A DNA stretch of 64,000 bases from Symsagittifera roscoffensis (GCF_963678635.1 NC_087062.1:63029253-63093252), one strand, 5' to 3'. Counted from the stretch's first letter, positions 47,139 to 58,599 are shown. Numbers and translations are program-made. Notes: generated from the sequence alone by a model not told the origin.

Positions 47139-47756
47139 TTAGAATATAATTGTGTATGATAATCCTGAGTATGGGTTATAAAATGTGATGTAACAAATTG
47201 TCTTTTTGGTATATCTGTCGTATTTATATATTACTTCAGTTGTAATAAATGGTGGTGGTAGCGATTGAGCTGTTATATTGGGTGGGTTTAATGGGTAAGG
47301 ATGTTGAACAATGTTGTTAAGTTTAACCGTGATTTCGAATTTTAATTGTAGACTGTTTTGTTGGAGTATTGGGATGTTATGGTCACGAATGTCTTCGTGG
47401 ATGTCTTGTCTATATTGTAGTTTATGGAGTGCCCAATTGTGGAGTCGGTTACTTTCTGGATGTTGTCCAAATAATGGTGGGGGTGCTGTGAACGTGTTCC
47501 AATCTAATCTTAAAGGGATATTTGTTGATGATTGTTCTCGATATCTAGCGTCGAGGTTATTTGGAAAAATTAGGGGGAAAGGCGTCGGTGAAATCTGGCT
47601 TATTGATGGTGTTGATGGTAGTGATAATGTTTCTGGTAGTGATGATGATGTTGTTGTATCCGTAGAAATATCTATTGGGTCATTTATTAAATTTGGTTCA
47701 CCTTGTGTGAATGAGTGTGATGTCCAATATGGTAGTCGTGATAAAGGGATTGTCAC
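47139..47756 (-). CDS. Ser/Thr/Pro-rich ORF upstream of env
   Basis: A 205-codon frame begins with a Ser/Thr/Pro-rich third (SSLPETLSLPSTPSISQISP). It continues as a more structured part with WNTFTAPPPLFGQHP and ends GLSYTIIF just before the duplicated segment. A different phase upstream (about 47760-47950) encodes similar SP-rich sequence (IPQSPSPITPDNSTLPETPT), so a frameshift near 47730 may have split one gene. Function unknown; it could be the env N-terminal part or an accessory protein. Confidence 0.5.
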   Translation of the reverse strand: MTIPLSRLPYWTSHSFTQGEPNLINDPIDISTDTTTSSSLPETLSLPSTPSISQISPTPFPLIFPNNLDARYREQSSTNIPLRLDWNTFTAPPPLFGQHPESNRLHNWALHKLQYRQDIHEDIRDHNIPILQQNSLQLKFEITVKLNNIVQHPYPLNPPNITAQSLPPPFITTEVIYKYDRYTKKTICYITFYNPYSGLSYTIIF

Positions 47757-48248
47757 GTATTTGTTCAGATGTTGGTGTTGAACCTAAGTAATCTGAGGGT
47801 ATATTTGAGGTGCTACGTTGTGAAAGAAGTGTAGGGGTTTCTGGTAATGTGCTATTGTCTGGAGTAATTGGTGATGGGGATTGGGGTATATCAAAATGAA
47901 CTCGGGGGGGTTTGAAAATTTCTATTTCGTCCTGGATGTATAATTTGTCTATTTATTTCAACTGTATTTTGGTTTGACTAATATTTCTTATTCTACTTAA
48001 TTATTGTGGTGATGTTGGGTACAGGTTATATGTTGGTTCACTTAGGGGTTCCTGTCGCTGAAATTGTTCAGATGAGCGAGCGTGTCGTTCTTCAAAAGTG
48101 TATGGGTTATCTTGGAAAGAAATTCTTGTGGATGTTTGGGGTTTTGGGTAGTTGTAGGTATTGTCGGGTTTTTTTGGGATGATGTCGGTGAAGACTGACT
48201 GTGTGATTGTTGATTAGCAATTTTTAAAGATTTTCTGATTGATTTTTC

Positions 48249-48437
48249 TTAGTGAAAAAATTTATGTTTATTGTAGTATTCTTCAAGGAAAAGAATTAAA
48301 AGGATTGTTGCTAAGGCGAATGTGATTATTGCCTTTTTTATACATTTGCACATTATCAATTTTAGGGATGATAAAAATGTTATAAAAATTACAAATAATA
48401 AAAAAAAATCTGTTCTACTAAAAATTGTTCGTATCAT
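48249..48437 (-). CDS. Small double-membrane-segment ORF
   Basis: A 62-codon frame between integrase and the SP-rich ORF contains two hydrophobic stretches (FFLLFVIFITFLSSL and ITFALATILLILFL) around a CKCIKK basic turn, with a charged tail. Its shape is that of a small hairpin membrane protein. I know no homologue. Chance is possible in AT-rich DNA, but its place between pol and env is suggestive. Confidence 0.35.
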   Translation of the reverse strand: MIRTIFSRTDFFLLFVIFITFLSSLKLIMCKCIKKAIITFALATILLILFLEEYYNKHKFFH

Positions 48438-48449
48438 TTAAATAAACTT

Positions 48450-49270
48450 TGGGTTATCGTACCTGTGAATATGTTCAATGATTTGGGAAAGTTGGAGATA
48501 TATTTCAAATAGGGAGAAAAATTAAAAAATGTTGCAAAAAATGATTAAAATTATTATAAAAGCTTCAAAGGTATCAAAGAGAAATATGAATAAAAGTTTA
48601 AGTATTGTGAAAAAGTTTATGAAAATGTTGAAAATTGTATTGACTGATCGAGAGAAGAGCATTTAAGAAATGGTTTCTTGGTCGAATATTTTTTGTTGTT
48701 TGGGGCAATTTTCAAGTGTGGTCGAGTTATTTATTGATTTTTTGACAAGTGGGTTGAGTTTTGTGAAAAGTTGTTGGGGGCTAATTTTATGGTGTTCGGG
48801 AGGTCCTCTTTGCTTTATTTTTATTTGTCAGGTGATCTGGGGTATTTTTGAGATTTTTGTACTTAGGCTAAATTAATATGGTCGTATTTTTACTTACTTT
48901 AGGCTAATTTATCATTTTTGGTTGGGGGGTTTTTGAGGTCTAAGTTTGGAAAATATTGTTGATCTTTGCGTTATTAGATAAGGGAGGGTTATGATATTAT
49001 GGTGTTATTTATTTTAGTTGTCAAGTTTGAGTGGTTTGCTTATTTTTGACCTGGAGGTTGTAAAGTTATAGTTATAGATATGCCTGGAGTTTAATATCTT
49101 TCGTCTAATTGGTTGGTGTTATAGTTATAGAAGGTGACGGATTGAATGAATCCTATTGGCTAAAGTTGAACTAGAATTGTTGCGTTTTTGTCAGCATGTT
49201 ATTTTGAAAAATGAAAACTCAATATGATTGAGAGGTGCGAGGATTTTAAAATTAAAGTTGTTTTTGAAAT
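48450..49270. other. Non-coding gap between integrase and the small membrane ORF
   Basis: No sense frame of note. Potential splice sites for subgenomic env RNAs would be expected hereabouts, but I cannot single one out. Confidence 0.35.
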
Positions 49271-49280
49271 TCAACTTTCT

Positions 49281-50477
49281 TTAATATTTTAGATTGTGGG
49301 ATGAATGTTTTGTAGTTTTTACGTGGTTGATTTCTAAGTCGTGATGACTCTCTCTATGTTCTGATTTTTCGACTTGTTCTTGTGGTAAAATTTTTTCTAT
49401 CATTTTCCTATTTTTCCTTTCTTTTTGAGGTATTTTAAGGATTTGTGGGGGATGAAAATGATCTTCATCATGCGTGTGTAAAGGTAGGTTATAACAAACT
49501 GAGTCTTTATTTGGTTGGCAATAGCCATGTGCATTTTTATGAGAGTTTGCTGTAAACATAATTGGTTTAGGTGGTTTTTGATTAAAAACCATTTCGTATG
49601 GTGACATTCCTAGAGTTGTCGTAATTTGTGAATTATATGCTAAGGGAAATAATTTTACATCTGCTGACCATTCTGTGTGTCTTGTATCATTTCCATTTAT
49701 GATACATCTAAGATATTCTTGTAGTGAACGGTTCATACCTTCGACTAAACCGTTTGTCCAAAGTGCATGAGATGTACGTGGTTTATGTTTGATATTATAT
49801 AAGTGACATAGTGTAATGATTTCATTATTTATGAATTCTGTACCGTTATCTGTAACTAAAATTTCGGGTAGTCCGAATTTAGCTATCCAGTGTTCATAAA
49901 GTGTTGTGTAAGCATAATAAGCATTACAATGTGGTACTGGGTTGAGTGCTAAATAATGTGTAAATGCATCAATAATTACCATAATGTAGGAGTTTCCTTC
50001 AGAGGATGGTGAAATTGGTCCTTTTGTATCGAATGAAATACGATGGTTAAAATATAAACTGTGTCCTTTAAAACCTTGTTTTTGTGCTATTTGTTTTTAA
50101 TTTGGATAAGGTTTATTTAGCTGACATACTATACAATCATTGCATAGTACTTTTATCTAAATTGGTGCATTTGGAAAATGAAAATTTTGTGTAAAATTTG
50201 AATATGTTTTCTCTGATCCTTTAGTATTTTGTGTATGTGAAATGTTAAAAGCTATTAGTATCATACTTAAAGGGAGACAGGGAACTGTAGAATTATTTAA
50301 TTGATATTCTAGAAGGTCTGTGTTTTCATTAATTGTTGTATTATTAAATTTTCGGAAATATCGGAGGAGTGTTTTATTTCCTAAAATTGTGGTATCTGCT
50401 TTTACGGGCTTAGTTTTGTATTTGTGCCATGATTTTAGTTGTCTAATTACTGGGTCAAGATTTTGATATTGGTTCAA
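49281..50477 (-). pseudogene. Integrase of the 19.6-kb element
   Basis: The core and C-terminal part form an open frame of 233 codons (49281-49982) with a complete catalytic triad. These are Asp5 (MVIIDAFTHY), Asp45 (VTDNGTEF) and Glu81 (NGLVEGMNRS), with 35 residues between the last two. Upstream, the zinc-binding region (50157-50477 and on to 50040) contains HTQNTKGSEKTYSNFTQNFH and CNDCIVC, but is crossed by two in-frame stops (after NAPI, and after YPN). The C-terminal tail is Lys/His-rich. Enzyme residues are intact, but the gene is interrupted. Confidence 0.85.
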
Positions 50478-50925
50478 GAGTTCTAGTGTAATTTTATCTG
50501 TTGGAGGGAGAAAAATATTTCCAATTTCTAATTTTGATAGGGGAATTGTGTCAAGTGTGTCATGGAGGTCAAAAACTTGATTTATTATGTATTTTGAATC
50601 GTTTGTTTGTGGTCCTGATAAATTTATTTTATCAGGTTAATTTTCTTTTTCAATTAACGGAAAAAAGTCTTTTTTATGCGAGTGGTGATTTATTCTTTTT
50701 TGTTGGGTGTTATTTTTTATCTATTGTGAGTATGGAATTGGTTTGAAAGTTGATGTTCCTAGTAGATCAACTTCGTAGTGATTATTTTGGCAATCTAAGT
50801 AAAGTGGGAAATGTTGTAGGTTTTTTATTTGTCATTGGTCAATGTCAGTTTTTACTGCTATTTGCATTCTAGTCGGGGTGATGTTTCGTCTTTTGCAAGG
50901 TAAATATTTATATATTTTTGGTATT

Positions 50926-52320
50926 TCAACTAGTTTTTCGTGTAAGTAATTCAGGTGGTGTATTTTGACTTAATGTATCTGGTAATGCAAGATTCTTTTC
51001 TGCTGTCCAAACTATATGTAAGTTTGGAAACTTCATTAGAATTAATTGAAATCTATAAACTCGGTGATTGGGATTTGACTTTTGTGTAAAGAGAAAAATG
51101 ATTGGTTTATGATCTATGAATAGAACTGTTGGATGTTTTGATCCAAGTATTAGAAATTCATATTCTGTAAGTGTATAAATTATAGCTGTACATTCTCTCA
51201 TTAGGGTTGAGAGTCGTAGCTCTGCTTGTGTAAATAATCGGGAATTTGCTGATATAAGGTTCATTTTATTTGTACCACTATGTGATTGTAATAATGTTGC
51301 GCCGATGCCAAAATTTGAAGCATCGCACATTGCATAGAATGGTTGATTTGGATCTGGAATTGTGTTTGAAATTTCTTCAGTTAAAAGTTTTTTAATTTCT
51401 TCAAATCGTGTTTGATGTTCAGTGGTCCATTCAAAATTATTTTGTTGTCTGAGGATATTATAGAACGGTCTTAAATATAATTGCTTTTTATAAACGTACT
51501 TGCTTAAGAAATTTAACATTCCAAGGAATTCTTGAATTTTCTTTTTGTTTGTTGGTGGTTGAAGTTTTTGAATAGCATCAATGGGTGATTTTAAAGGAGT
51601 GATTGTGTTTCGTTCTATATTATATCCTAAAAATTTAACTCGTGTTAAAAAGAAGTGTGATTTATCGGGGGCGGCCCTCAGATTTTCGTTCTGAAGTATT
51701 TCATGATAGTGTTCTAAAACTGTAAACATTTCTTCTTTTGTCTGTGATTGCATACAAACATCGTCCAAATAGGTGATTGCGTTTTTCTTGAGTATTAATG
51801 GTCTAAAAATTTTGCTCATAAAAGCTGAAAATGCTGCTGGTCCTATGGAAATTTCATAGAATCGGCGGTTAAATTCATATTGTTGATTTCCAATAACAAA
51901 TTGTGTTAAACGTCGTGATTGTTCATCTAGTGGCATTTGATTGTATGCACTATTCATATCTGCGGTTGTAAAGTATTTTCCGTTTATTTTTGTTAAGATA
52001 ACTTGTATTGGTTCAATAGGCCAATTGCATTTCGATTCGTCAATTAGTGAATTGAGGTATCTAGCGTCTAAAACTATTTTTAATGATTCTCCCTTTGCTA
52101 GAATGATAACAGGGTTAATAAATGTGTTGCCTCTTGGTTGTTCTTCTTTATTTACTGGTGAGATAATTTTGTATTGTTCTAAAATATCTAGTAATCTATT
52201 TACTTTGTCGTGTAAATGAATTGGTACTTTACTAGCTCTTCGTTTTTTGAAAACTGCGTCAGGTTTTAACGGGAGATGTAGCGATGAACTGATTTTCCCA
52301 ACATCAAATTTTGATGTTGC
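50926..52320 (-). pseudogene. Reverse transcriptase-RNase H of the 19.6-kb element
   Basis: A 343-codon frame (50926-51957) continues in phase upstream to 52320. The RT palm is well preserved (FTTADMNSAYNQMPLDE, then ITYLDDVCMQS with YLDD), followed by connection and RNase H (FYAMCDASNFGIGATLLQS, STLMRECTAIIY, LFIDHKPI). These agree with Ty3/Gypsy pol. A TAA at 52321-52323 (after LLKYSTV) separates it from the RT N-terminus and protease. Confidence 0.88.
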
Positions 52321-53621
52321 TTAGACTGTTGAATATTTCAACAGTTGTTTTGCTAGTTTGTCAAATTCGACTTGTGTAATTTGTGAGTGTTCAAAATTAA
52401 ACATCGTTAAAAAATTTTGTTGTTCTTTTGTGTAATTTGATATATTGAACGTTGGTTTAAAATATGATGTTTTTGTGAACGTTGTTTTTAAAATATGATG
52501 TTTTTCTTTTTTCATTGCTTATTATGTTATTTATGGATAGTTCTTCGTCAAGAATTGTGGATTGGCAAATATCTAATAATTGGAGTATATTATTTACGCT
52601 ATTTCATGTATGGGTGAGATTGTAGCGTTTGTTTTGCAATATCCTAAAAGTCCTGAGGGTAATGTTACTTGATACGGTGTATTGTTATACACGTGTAACG
52701 AAATGATGTCGGAATTTGTGTTTTTCAAATACTTTATAGATGAAATCGTGATTTTGAAAAACTTGTGAATAGGTCTAAATTCAAAGTCTGACATAAAAAA
52801 TTGTTGTTTATTTTGACTTTTATCATACTGGTGAACTTGTTTTATTTAAAAATTATATATATTTCCTGATAATGGTTTCAGGTGTTTCCGCTGTTGGTTA
52901 TAAATTGGGTAAAATTTTGAGAAGAATGGTGGTTGTTTGTTTAATCTTTGAAAAAATGTTAGAGCTGTATTTTTTGTTTTTGTGTACTTATCTTTGATCA
53001 GTATTTTACTATTTAAGATGTTGATTTTTGGTATATATTTTGATATAAATGGTATGCCAATGATATTGTGATATCAGTAATATGAAATATTTGTTTAAAT
53101 GGTTTGTTTAGAATATTATTTTGCTCCATTGTTCTTGTGGGGAGAAGGAATAATTGGATTTTTCCGTAATTTACTAATGTTGATCCTTGTGCTGTTGCTA
53201 GTTTACTAGAGGTTGCAAGAGCCGTTAATTTTGGATGTAATGTTTTGTTTTCATTCCATGTGGGAATATTAATTATGTTTGATTCTGCTCCTGAAACAAT
53301 TAAAAAATCAATTTCAAGATCTGGTGGTTGAAATTCTTTGTTTCTTGGACTTTCTAAGAGAAATGGTTTTGTCCAAATTTTTTCTCTGGGTTGTTCTTTT
53401 TGTATATTTTGATAAATATGATTTGTGTTTGAACATTTTGTTTTGTCTTTTTCATCGGGTTCAATTACCGTGTTAATTTCGTTTATTTCTTGTGCAGTTT
53501 GTGTAGTATTGATGGGTTCAATATAATAATTGTGAAGGAGTTCCAATTGATTTTCATATATATGTGATGTAAAAGGTTGTTCATATATGATAGGTTCATA
53601 GTCGTTTTCGACTGTTATCAT
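52084..53621 (-). pseudogene. Protease and RT N-terminus, source of the internal duplication
   Basis: The frame 53013-53621 encodes a protease-like domain with FLIVSGAESNIINIPTW. Retroelement proteases have D-S/T-G here, so the catalytic Asp is Val. Frames 52594-52794 and 52321-52515 carry the linker and RT start, divided by stops (after HEIA and after LKYSTV, plus one after NIYNF). The block 52084-53512 recurs at 45697-47125 with the same lesions. Confidence 0.8.
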
Positions 53622-53683
53622 ATTTACGGAGATGGTATTTTCTGTATCACTTTCTGTGTCTGATGATCCACAGTTTATTTGAT

Positions 53684-55702
53684 TTAGTTGTAGTTCGTTA
53701 CTTCCTGTGTCATCAATACCTGGGGGGTCTGATGTTGTTTCTTCATTTGACTGTACTTGATTAATATGTTTTTGATGTTTTGGTGTACTACTTCTGTATC
53801 GATGTTTAGAATTATTATAATGGTTATTATTCCTATGTGGTGACTGGGAATAATTTCTATATCGATTATTATAGCTTGAATTTCGATTTTGTGAATTGTT
53901 CCGTGATCTGTTTTGATAATTGTCATTTGATCTGTGATAGTTTGATCTATTATACGAGTTATTTCTTGATCGATTGTTCGGGTAATTTTGATTTCGATTG
54001 TTCGAATAACTTCTATTTCGATTATGTGAATAGTTTCTATTTCTGTTGTATGATGAGTTTTATTTCTGTTGTATTGGAGTAGTGTTTATTTCTTGGGTCT
54101 GATTGGGAACTGGATCTAGAAACAAATTGTGTTGCATTAGAATTTGATCTCGAATAGTTATTTCGACTATTTGATCGATTATAATTATTTTGTGAAGAAT
54201 TTTGTGTATTTCTTCGTTCTGGTGATCTTCCTCTATAACTTGAGTTATATGGTGAGTGATTCCTTGTGTAGTTGGTGTTGTTCGGAAGTGGTTTTCCTGA
54301 ACTGTTGTTACTATATATATTTTTGGTTTGGTAGATTTTGATCTTTTTTCATATATTGATAGAACGATTTATTTGGTTCTTTATGCTTTTGAGGTTTATT
54401 CTGATTATCTTGTTGTTTTTGTCTACATTCGGAAATACTGTGTCCGTATCGTCAGCAATAATTACACCATTTTTTGAAGGATGGTTTGCCTTTAAAATTT
54501 GGATGTTTTTCATAAATATTTAGTATTTCAGTGATTTTTTCAACTAGGTCTGTACCTGATTCCTGTATGTTATTTATATGTGTAGTGTTTGTTTCAATTC
54601 GATTCACATATTGTTGTTTTAGATTTTCTGTTTCTTCAAGTTTCATTGTGATTTCCGCTTGCTCTAGTTTATCTACTAGTTTTCGAAAATCTAAATCTGA
54701 CTCTCAAATTGAGGAAGGATGAGATGCTCTCTTTTTTATTGCTATTTTCCTTAATTGAGGTGTTAAGGTCATCATTAAAATTTCTGTCATTTTTGTGTTT
54801 TTATACTCATGTGTATTAAGTGAATATGCTTTTCGAACTAGTGTTTCGATGCATACTGCTAATTGTTTGATTGTTTCATTTGGTAATCTGCGAATTTCAT
54901 TACATAAAACTCTTTGGTGTTGTTTATTTCTTTCGGAGTCAAACATTTTTGAAAATTCTTGTGTAAATCTTTTCCAGTCTGATTTTATTTCTATAGGTAA
55001 TACTGAAAACCATTTTTGGGCTGCGCCATCTAAGGTTGTTTGTATCAATGCTGTGCGTCTAAGTATCCAATTTTGATGTAGTGGCGTATTAATTGGTTCA
55101 GGTCCTATATTTAAAATTAAATTTGCTGTTACTGCATTTAAATAATATTCTACAGAATATTCAGGATCTGTTCCTGTAAATACCATCATTGGTTTATTGG
55201 ATGTTATTGATGATACACCCATGAGGTATGGATTCATTGTCATCTGTAGTGATTCTGCCGCATTTGGCATTTGCCAAAAAATTGAAAGTTGATTTTTTGT
55301 TATTTCGTGTTGCTGAAGGTAATATGGGAGCGGTATTTCATTTTGCATTTGAGTTGGTTGATATGAGTGCATAGTCATTGGGTTTTGTGGTTGAATCGGT
55401 TGAAAAGATTGTGTATTAGTTGGATTTGGCATATGTATTGGTTGTTGATTTCGTGTATCTGTTGGGTTTGGAGAAAAAATTCTATTGTATGTATGAGGTC
55501 GTCGCGATCCTTTTGTACGATATTCTTGGGTATATGGTGCAAAAATGTCTGGTTGTAAATAATCATCATCAGATGATAAATAATTCGTATGATGAGGTGC
55601 TTGCTTTTTATTTTTATTTTGTTGAAAGAATGGATAATTTTCACTATGATCCTGTGGAGGATGTGAATTAGTTTGAAAATTTACTGAGTTGGTTGTTGTC
55701 AT
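53684..55702 (-). pseudogene. Gag of the 19.6-kb element
   Basis: The frame 54704-55702 starts with a Gln/Asn/Pro-rich segment. It then enters a capsid-like helical region (FTGTDPEYSVEYYLNAV, LDGAAQKWFSVLP, WKRFTQEFSKMFD) that recalls Tor Gag. An in-frame TGA after HPSSI, probably from CGA, is followed by continuous coding (DLDFRKLVDKLEQ) to a second TGA inside the CCHC zinc knuckle at about 54452 (CNYC-stop-RYGHSISEC). Downstream, 53690-54340 encodes a long Asn/Arg/Ser/Tyr-rich nucleocapsid-like linker in another phase. Confidence 0.85.
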
Positions 55703-55736
55703 TGGGTTATCCCAATAGCGAGAACATACATGATTA

Positions 55737-56370
55737 TTAGCAAGTGTCTAACGACCTCATGAACATACAAGATAATAACGAATGTGCATAATTATAATTG
55801 TGTTCTGCAAAAGTTTTTCTTGTGAACGTTTTTCGTGGTTTTGATGGTTTTGTCATTGGTCTATATGTTTGATAATCCATATGTGAGTATTTTGGAGCAA
55901 CCGAAGGTTTAACGGTTGATTGTAAGGTTACTTGTGCCAGTGAAGTATTTGTATTTCTTGATGTTGTTAAATTTGGGTGTATTGGTGAAATACTTTGTTG
56001 TGTAGTTGTTGTTGTTTGGACAATTTCTTCATTTATGAAGTGTGATGGTGTTTGAATATCTTGTTGTGTAAGATTTCTTGTTCCATTAAGGTTTTCATTG
56101 TGTATGACGGTCGAATTTAAACTGTTATTTCGTGTATCAGGTAAAAATGTATTGTAGTTTAATGGTGTTGCATCAATAGTTAATGGTATTACTTTTACAT
56201 AATCTCTGTGATAAGATATTGTACTGATTGCTTGACTTGAGATTGATTGTGGGATATTTATAAATGTAGGATGAGACCATTCAGGGTCCCAAACGTAGTC
56301 TGATTGTTCTGTAATGGCAGTGTCATCATTTGAATTTTGGGGCTGAAATTTTTTCTTGCTTGTGAAATTA
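55737..56370 (-). CDS. Open frame between ORF B and gag, no early ATG
   Basis: About 205 codons are open in one frame, from just after the ORF B stop to TAA at 55737-55739. The first in-frame ATG comes only near residue 150. The sequence is Thr/Asn/Ser/Gln-rich with a basic end (PSKPRKTFTRKTF). It could be a frameshift-fused tail of ORF B, a spliced exon, or the N-terminal part of Gag. No known domain is seen. Confidence 0.45.
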
Positions 56371-56397
56371 AGTCTAAATTATGTGTGAAATAATCAA

Positions 56398-56994
56398 TTA
56401 TAAACCTTGCCAAAAATTTTTTAAGTCATGTTTTGTGTGTTGTGAAACATCGTCTTTAGTGAAATTTTCTTTGATTATACGTAGAAAAGTTGAAAATAAG
56501 GTGATTTCATTTCGTATTTTCGTATGTTTGGATGTTTCAGTTGGTGAGATACTTTGAAATTCTGTTTTTTCTAATATAGAGATATAGGTATATATTATTA
56601 CAAAAACTTCATTAGTGAATATAGAGTTTGCTCTTTGTGAATTATGATATTGTATGCTTTTGATATATTCTAGGAATACTTTTGAAAATTCTAATTCAAG
56701 ATCATCTGTTTGAATTACATATTTACGATGATTCGTATTTGGTGTGCTAAATTCTATGGTGTAGATTCCATATTGTTGTGTTAGGTTACATATGTCTTCT
56801 AAATAATGTTCAATAATTTGTCTTTTGATTTTCACATCTGGGAATTCTGCTTTGCATGGACTGATTCCGGGTTCAAACAAATTTACGAGTAAATTCTTGC
56901 AAAAATCATGTTGCCCTCTATTATCGGGTGCATCTATGAGGAAGGGGTAAACCTCTTCGTCATCTCGATTATCGTCACTTTGAGTGTGGCTCAT
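56398..56994 (-). CDS. ORF B, accessory frame upstream of gag
   Basis: A 198-codon intact frame starts with an acidic stretch (QSDDNRDDEEVYPFLID) and then looks like a compact helical protein with aromatic residues (VFVIIYTYISILEK, FWQGL at the end). It overlaps the end of ORF A by 20 bases in a different frame. I recognise no family. It lies before gag, where simple retroelements have no gene. Confidence 0.6.
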   Translation of the reverse strand: MSHTQSDDNRDDEEVYPFLIDAPDNRGQHDFCKNLLVNLFEPGISPCKAEFPDVKIKRQIIEHYLEDICNLTQQYGIYTIEFSTPNTNHRKYVIQTDDLELEFSKVFLEYIKSIQYHNSQRANSIFTNEVFVIIYTYISILEKTEFQSISPTETSKHTKIRNEITLFSTFLRIIKENFTKDDVSQHTKHDLKNFWQGL

Positions 56995-57436
56995 TTTTTC
57001 GTTTGATGACTGTTAATATATAGCTATCGATATGTCTAATGGGTTGATTCCAATTATACAGGTGTACTGGTTTGTGTTTGTATTGCTTTTTCATTCTTCT
57101 TTTTCCTCTTTTTGATGAATTTGAAGTTGTTTCTGAATCGGAAAAATATAATTGATCGTGAATGGGACAATTTTTATCAATTGATTCTTTTAATTTGTAG
57201 AGTGCGTCTAAATTGCTGGCTTCTGATTCGGAAAATGCGTTTCTATTTTTTGAAAATTTTTCTCGTGTGATTTGTCTTTGTTTATTTATAATTTTTCTTT
57301 TTATTGTTTGTCGTTTTGTTCTAATGTATCCAACTGTTTGTGTATGAGGTGTGATTACAAGATCGTATTTTTTGTTATCTATCTCACAGTTGTGTAAAAC
57401 GATTGTTTGCTTATTTCCTAGATTTTTGAATGACAT
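56975..57436 (-). CDS. ORF A, basic accessory frame upstream of gag
   Basis: A 153-codon intact frame. It is strongly basic in two blocks (RTKRQTIKRKIINKQRQ and SSKRGKRRMKKQYKHK) around an acidic/Ser-rich middle (YFSDSETTSNSSKR). The Arg/Lys clusters suggest nuclear targeting or RNA binding, as seen in small regulators of complex retroviruses, but no homology is visible. It is the first long ORF after the leader and ends overlapping ORF B. Confidence 0.6.
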   Translation of the reverse strand: MSFKNLGNKQTIVLHNCEIDNKKYDLVITPHTQTVGYIRTKRQTIKRKIINKQRQITREKFSKNRNAFSESEASNLDALYKLKESIDKNCPIHDQLYFSDSETTSNSSKRGKRRMKKQYKHKPVHLYNWNQPIRHIDSYILTVIKRKNEPHSK

Positions 57437-58365
57437 AAGGTTTAGGATGAGGGATGCAAAAAGTTGTTAGGTATTTCTATTTTCTTAGACTGTTAGTCCT
57501 TACGGTTTTTTGGTTAGCTTAACTTGGGTCTTTTTATTAAGGGTTGGAGAGAAAAGTATATCGATTCCAAAGAATGATTTTTTACTTGCTCGTGGCTAGT
57601 CTAAGCTAAGGTGTTAACTTACTTAATCTTACTTAGGGGTAGTGATTGTGTTCAAGGGTTGGAGAATAGTAAATCGATCCACAAGGTTCAGGTATAATTA
57701 GAACGCAAGTAGTTCGTTAGATACTATTTTAAACTTACTAAGTCTAAGATCTATCCTGGGTCTGGTAAGAGGAGGGTTCAAGTGAAGGTTGAATAACCGA
57801 AATTTTTTACTGTTTATCTTAATTTGAATGGTTAGTTTTATTAAAAAATTTCTATTAATCTTGGGTCTTTTGGAAGGGTTGGATAGTGAACCGACGTTTG
57901 AGGTCGTTAGACACTTGCTAAGTGGGTGATGGAGAACAAAATTGTTCTTTTTGATCCAAGGATAGGCGTTGATGATCAGGTTTTAAATTTAGTGGAATAG
58001 AAAAATAATTGAGATCCAAGGATAAGCCTTGATGATCTGATTTTAAAATTAAGTGAATTTAAGTTTAAAATGGTTTAAATTTATTTAAGAAAAAGATTTA
58101 GTATTTTAATGATATTAGTGAGCTTATGATTGCTGTTATGTTTAGGTGATGAAGCTGGGACAACAGATGATTTATGATTACTAACAATTTATTGTCATGC
58201 TACTAATTTTTATTTTCATTTTCAATAAATATTTTTCAATTAAATATGTTTTATATAATACTGCAGAAGTTGAGAAAACGACTTGAGATCTTTTTATCAA
58301 TCGTTATTGTACATTAATAATTTTGTTTAGCGCCTGAAATGATCATGAAGATTGACTTCAAAATT
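57437..58365 (-). other. Leader of the 19.6-kb element with internal repeats
   Basis: The leader has no long sense frame. Three related blocks AAGGGTTGGA(G)A.AGTA.ATCGAT (plus-strand reading) lie near 57540, 57652 and 57873. Two copies of GATCCAAGGATA.GC.TTGATGATC lie near 57954 and 58014. Repeated leader blocks could act in packaging, translation or splicing, but this is speculation. Confidence 0.45.
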
Positions 58366-58599
58366 TTATGTTTGCAGATGAAAATCTAAATTCATTGCTA
58401 ATAAGATTCTAAATATAAAAGTTTGTGTTGGCTTTTGCCGTACAATCATAAAACTATTTGGTAAGTTTCTACTTTGTCGTATGTCGTCTCTTGTTCGAGG
58501 TCTTCTTCCAATTCCGGGTAATTCTCTTATCATTCGGAATATCGGCTCTGATCTATTGAGTCGTAGAGACATTTCGATTAAATTATTATCGTATAACAT
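58366..58599 (-). other. Short first ORF in the element leader
   Basis: A 77-codon frame begins about 90 bases inside the 5' LTR. It has a basic segment (GIGRRPRTRDDIRQSRN) and no stop until the helical tail. As the first ATG of the presumed genomic RNA, it may be an upstream ORF or a leader exon. No homologue is known to me. Confidence 0.3.

Noticed and set aside
47311-47781. 156-codon plus-strand frame
   Set aside because: It is the antisense shadow of the Ser/Thr/Pro-rich ORF at 47139-47756.
5333-53512. The tandem unit (1428) and the retroelement duplication (1429) have nearly the same length
   Set aside because: The sequences are unrelated and the contexts differ, so I treat the match as coincidence. 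It is only a reason to check both junctions with raw reads.
54795-55671. Cys/Phe-rich plus-strand frames
   Set aside because: Antisense shadows of gag; the minus strand has the recognisable capsid sequence.
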